Source: Nitrospirota bacterium
GTDB lineage: Bacteria > Nitrospirota > Thermodesulfovibrionia > Thermodesulfovibrionales > JdFR-85
NCBI GenBank assembly: GCA_003232715.1
Contig: QIJG01000218.1
Coordinates: 1 to 5,384, forward strand
Direction of reading: 5' to 3'
Length of the DNA stretch: 5,384 nucleotides
The notes under the pieces are model-generated. The model was not told the origin of the DNA. It did not search any database and saw nothing but the letters and a program-made list of their open reading frames with translations. This document shows positions 5,304 to 5,384 of this stretch, one piece after another (positions within the stretch are counted from its first letter, which is position 1; the number at the start of each line of letters is the position of its first letter). A program made the position numbers and the translations under genes.

Positions 5304-5360
5304 TTGAAAAAATTCATTTTCGATACCTTAATATACGGTTCATCAAGCTCCGGCCTTTAA
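5304..5360 (+). pseudogene. Possible start of a broken or very short ORF with good ribosome binding site
   Basis: GAGGAG at 5293-5298 lies 5 bases before TTG 5304, which opens LKKFIFDTLIYGSSSSGL and then stops at TAA 5358-5360. The first residues resemble the N-terminus of polysaccharide flippases (Wzx-like, KK..DTLIYG.SS), but the match is short and the frame ends after 18 codons. A shift into another frame does not restore a recognisable flippase within the window. It may be a decayed 5' fragment or chance. It overlaps the minus-strand fragment at 5314-5384, so at most one of the two is real. Confidence 0.25.
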
Positions 5361-5384
5361 TCTGACAGGCAAGAGATTTCAGAC
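5314..5384 (-). CDS. Possible C-terminal end of a gene entering from the right (partial)
   Basis: One minus frame is open from the right edge to TGA 5314-5316 and reads LKSLACQIKGRSLMNRILRYRK. The basic, mixed-hydrophobic tail could be a normal protein C-terminus, which would make this gene convergent with aconitase and place the nested repeat between them. With only 22 residues no family can be named, and an open run of this length is common by chance. Confidence 0.25.
   Translation of the reverse strand, partial: LKSLACQIKGRSLMNRILRYRK

Overview
The window appears to come from a Gram-negative bacterium. It encodes an outer-membrane beta-barrel protein with a signal peptide, an Aquifex-type aconitase, a sigma-54-type promoter and a probable selenoprotein. 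Base composition is moderate, with heavy AGG (Arg) and ATA (Ile) codon use. A Nitrospirota- or Desulfobacterota-like source would fit, but this is inference; no marker gene is present.

Layout. 1-1170 (minus): a thymidine/pyrimidine-nucleoside phosphorylase that runs off the left edge. 1171-1329: a divergent intergenic region with a TTAA-type palindrome and a near-consensus sigma-54 promoter facing right. 1330-1470 (plus): a 46-residue protein with a good ribosome binding site. 1474-1938 (minus): a membrane-anchored PCYCGC-like protein whose frame is interrupted by one TGA. The TGA sits where the family has the first Cys of a CxxC pair, and the homologous C-terminus continues for 33 codons behind it, so this is read as a selenocysteine codon. 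A candidate SECIS hairpin follows. 1939-2156: intergenic, with a GC-rich hairpin and a bidirectional terminator. 2157-2930 (minus): a TIGR04219-like outer-membrane beta-barrel protein. 2931-3109: divergent intergenic region. 3110-5053 (plus): aconitase, most likely from a GTG start. 5054-5384: a 140-bp nested inverted-repeat element, a second weaker hairpin, and an ambiguous right edge with two mutually exclusive ORF fragments.

The genes do not form one pathway. Nucleoside salvage, the TCA cycle and two envelope proteins lie side by side, mostly as single-gene units. The two points most worth following are the apparent TGA-recoded UxxC protein and the nested inverted-repeat element behind the aconitase gene.
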